NCBI RefSeq assembly: GCF_901709675.1
Contig: NC_051097.1
Span: forward strand, 9,030,039 to 9,094,038
Length of the DNA stretch: 64,000 nt
Origin: Syngnathus acus
Lineage: Eukaryota; Chordata; Actinopteri; Syngnathiformes; Syngnathidae
Direction: 5' to 3'
In this document: one piece after another, positions 61,878 through 64,000 of the stretch
Layout: each line of letters opens with the position of its first letter
How positions within the stretch are numbered: the stretch's first letter is position 1
Made by a program: the position numbers and the translations under genes
The notes under the pieces: generated by a model
Databases searched by the model: none
What the model saw: the letters and a program-made list of their open reading frames with translations, nothing else
Told to the model about the DNA's origin: nothing

Positions 61878-64000
61878 TTTCAAACTACTTTTAGGGTTTC
61901 TAAGAATAGCGTTTCTAACTAGGCTTTCAAAACTAGGGGTAGGGTTTCCGACCAGGGTTTCCAAGGAGTTTTGCCATTGCTAATTAGGGTTTCAAACTAG
62001 GGTTAGGGTTTCCGACTAGGGTTTCCAAGGAGTTTTGCCATCGCTAATTAGGGTTTCAAACTAGGCTCAGGGTTTCCGACTAGGGTTTTAAACCAAGGTT
62101 AGGGTTTCAAACTAGGTTTTAAAGCTAGGGTTAGGGTTTCCAACGAGGGTTTCGAACTACTTTTAGGGTTTCTAAGATTGGGGTTTCTAACTAGGCTTTC
62201 AAAACTAGGGTTAGGGTTTTCCACTAGGGTTTCCAAAGTTAGGGTTAGGATTAGGGTTGGAGTTAGGGTTTCTAACTAGGCTTTCAAAACTAGGGTTAGG
62301 GTTAGGGTTAGAGTTAGGGTTAGGGTTAGGGTTAGGGTTAGAGTTAGAGTTAGGGTTAGGGTTACTAACTAGGCTTTCAAAACTAGAGTTAGGGTTAGGG
62401 TTTCTAACTAGGCTTTCAAAACTAGGGTTAGGGTTTCCGACCAGGGTTTCCAAGGAGTTTTGCCATTGCTAATTAGGGTTTCAAACTAGGGTTAGGGTTT
62501 CCGACTAGGGTTTCCAAGGAGTTTTGCCATCGCTAATTAAGGTTTCAAACTAGGCTCAGGGTTTCCGACTAGGGTTTTAAACCAAGGTTAGGGTTTCAAA
62601 CTAGGTTTTAAAGCTAGGGTTAGGGTTTCCAACGAGGGTTTCGAACTACTTTTAGGGTTTCTAAGATTGGGGTTTCTAACTAGGCTTTCAAAACTAGGGT
62701 TAGGGTTTTCCACTAGGGTTTCCAAAGTTAGGGTTAGGGTTAGGATTAGGGTTGGAGTTAGGGTTTCTAACTAGGCTTTCAAAACTAGGGTTAGGGTTAG
62801 AGTTAGAGTTAGGGTTAGGGTTAGGGTTAGGGTTAGGGTTAGGGTTAGGGTTAGGGTTAGGGTTAGAGTTAGGGTTAGGGTTAGGGTTACTAACTAGGCT
62901 TTCAAAACTAGAGTTAGGGTTAGGGTTTCTAACTAGGCTTTCAAAACTAGGGGTAGGGTTTCCGACCAGGGTTTCCAAGGAGTTTTGCCATTGCTAATTA
63001 GGGTTTCAAACTAGGGTTAGGGTTTCCGACTAGGGTTTCCAAGGAGTTTTGCCATCGCTAATTAGGGTTTCAAACTAGGCTCAGGGTTTCCGACTAGGGT
63101 TTTAAACCAAGGTTAGGGTTTCAAACTAGGTTTTAAAGCTAGGGTTAGGGTTTCCAACGAGGGTTTCGAACTACTTTTAGGGTTTCTAAGACTGGGGTTT
63201 CTAACTAGGCTTTCAAAACTAGGGTTAGGGTTTTCCACTAGGGTTTCCAAAGTTAGGGTTAGGATTAGGGTTGGAGTTAGGGTTTCTAACTAGGCTTTCA
63301 AAACTAGGGTTAGGGTTAGAGTTAGAGTTAGAGTTAGAGTTAGAGTTAGGGTTAGGGTTAGGGTTAGGGTTAGGGTTAGAGTTAGAGTTAGGGTTAGGGT
63401 TAGGGTTACTAACTAGGCTTTCAAAACTAGAGTTAGGGTTAGGGTTTCTAACTAGGCTTTCAAAACTAGGGTTAGGGTTTCCGACTAGGGTTTCCAAGGA
63501 GTTTTGCCATCGCTAATTAGGGTTTCAAACTAGGCTCAGGGTTTCCGACTAGGGTTTCAAACCAAGGTTAGGGTTTCAAACTAGGTTTTAAAGCTAGGGT
63601 TAGGGTTTCCAACGAGGGTTTCAAACTACTTTTAGGGTTTCTAAGATTAGGGTTTCTAACTAGGCTTTCAAAACGAGGGTTAGGGTTTCCGACCAGGGTT
63701 TCCAAGGAGTTTTGCCATTGCTATTTAGGGTTTCAAACTAGGGTTAGGGTTTCCGACTAGAGTTTTAAACAAAGGTTAGGGTTACAAACTTGGTTTTAAT
63801 GCTAGGGTTAGGGTTTCCAACGAGGGTTTCAAACTACTTTTATGGTTTCTAAGATCAGGGTTTCTAACTAGGCTTTCAAAACTAGGGTTAGGGTTTCCGA
63901 CCAGGGTTTCCAAGGAGTTTTGCCATCGCTAATTAAAGTTTCAAACAAGGGGTAGGGTTTCCGACTAGGGTTTTAAACCAAGCTTAGGGTTACAAACTAG
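61878..64000. repeat. Satellite built from degenerate telomere words, ~490-525-bp period, open at window end
   Basis: Composed of GGGTTTCNAACTAGG, TAGGGTTTC and TTAGGG words. A landmark (TTGCCATTGCTA) recurs at about 61971, 62460 and 62985 (spacings 489 and 525), and at 63712 after a shortened or rearranged unit. Each unit contains a tract of TTAGGG with TTAGAG/TTGGAG variants (about 62290-62365, 62790-62893, 63306-63410) whose copy number differs between units and accounts for most of the length difference. Leu/Gly and Asn/Pro repeat frames here are not genes. Confidence 0.9.

Noticed and set aside
62211-63516. Leu/Gly and Asn/Pro/Ser repeat proteins on both strands
   Set aside because: Direct translations of TTAGGG/GAGTTA repeats; no start context or conserved fold.
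61878-64000. A true chromosome end
   Set aside because: The TTAGGG tracts are short, interrupted and embedded in a ~500-bp unit; the window does not end in uninterrupted telomere repeat.

Overview
The window is vertebrate nuclear DNA, almost certainly from a percomorph-type teleost. The genes are split by GT-AG introns of which many are only 60-120 bp. There are hAT-like MITEs, poly-purine/CA microsatellites and TTAGGG-type repeats. The order claudin-23, tankyrase-1, DUSP4 recalls human chromosome 8p (CLDN23 and TNKS at 8p23, DUSP4 at 8p12); that comparison is from memory, not from a search. No bacterial, CRISPR or phage content is seen.

Layout. 1-8937 (+): the 3' part of a large LDL-receptor-related receptor gene (24 complete LDLa repeats in the window, two YWTD propellers, one TM segment). 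It begins upstream of the window and shows near-identical tandem two-exon duplications at its left end. 9.1-11.8 kb: a small EGF-plus-TM gene that resembles the last EGF/TM exon of the receptor. 15.5-16.4 kb (-): a single-exon claudin-23. 18.5-44.3 kb (+): a complete 29-exon tankyrase-1 gene (tnks). The exon model gives 1265 codons with every splice phase consistent. 47.2-59.0 kb (-): a four-exon dusp4 (368 codons) convergent with tnks. 59-61.3 kb: gene-free. 61.34-61.88 kb: a MITE. 61.88-64.0 kb: a satellite built from degenerate TTAGGG and TAGGGTTTC words that runs off the window end.

The most unusual structures are these. (1) A ~6.3-kb inverted-repeat (foldback) insertion inside dusp4 intron 3. 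Its core is a ~234-bp satellite arranged partly as a 469-bp A/B higher-order repeat, and each unit holds two hairpins and a DR1-type nuclear receptor motif. (2) Two CpG-dense segments inside tnks, just upstream of exons 4 and 5. Each has an ATG reading straight through the splice acceptor in the tankyrase frame, so they may be alternative promoters/first exons for N-terminally shortened tankyrase. (3) A 40-bp intron, a GC-AG intron and a recent exon amplification in the receptor gene.

The genes do not form one pathway. The receptor would take up lipoprotein-type ligands (a vitellogenin-receptor-like role is possible). Claudin-23 is a tight-junction protein, tankyrase a poly-ADP-ribosyltransferase (telomere, Wnt and spindle functions), and DUSP4 a nuclear MAP-kinase phosphatase. 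All coordinates were derived by reading splice sites and frames by eye; no alignments were run.
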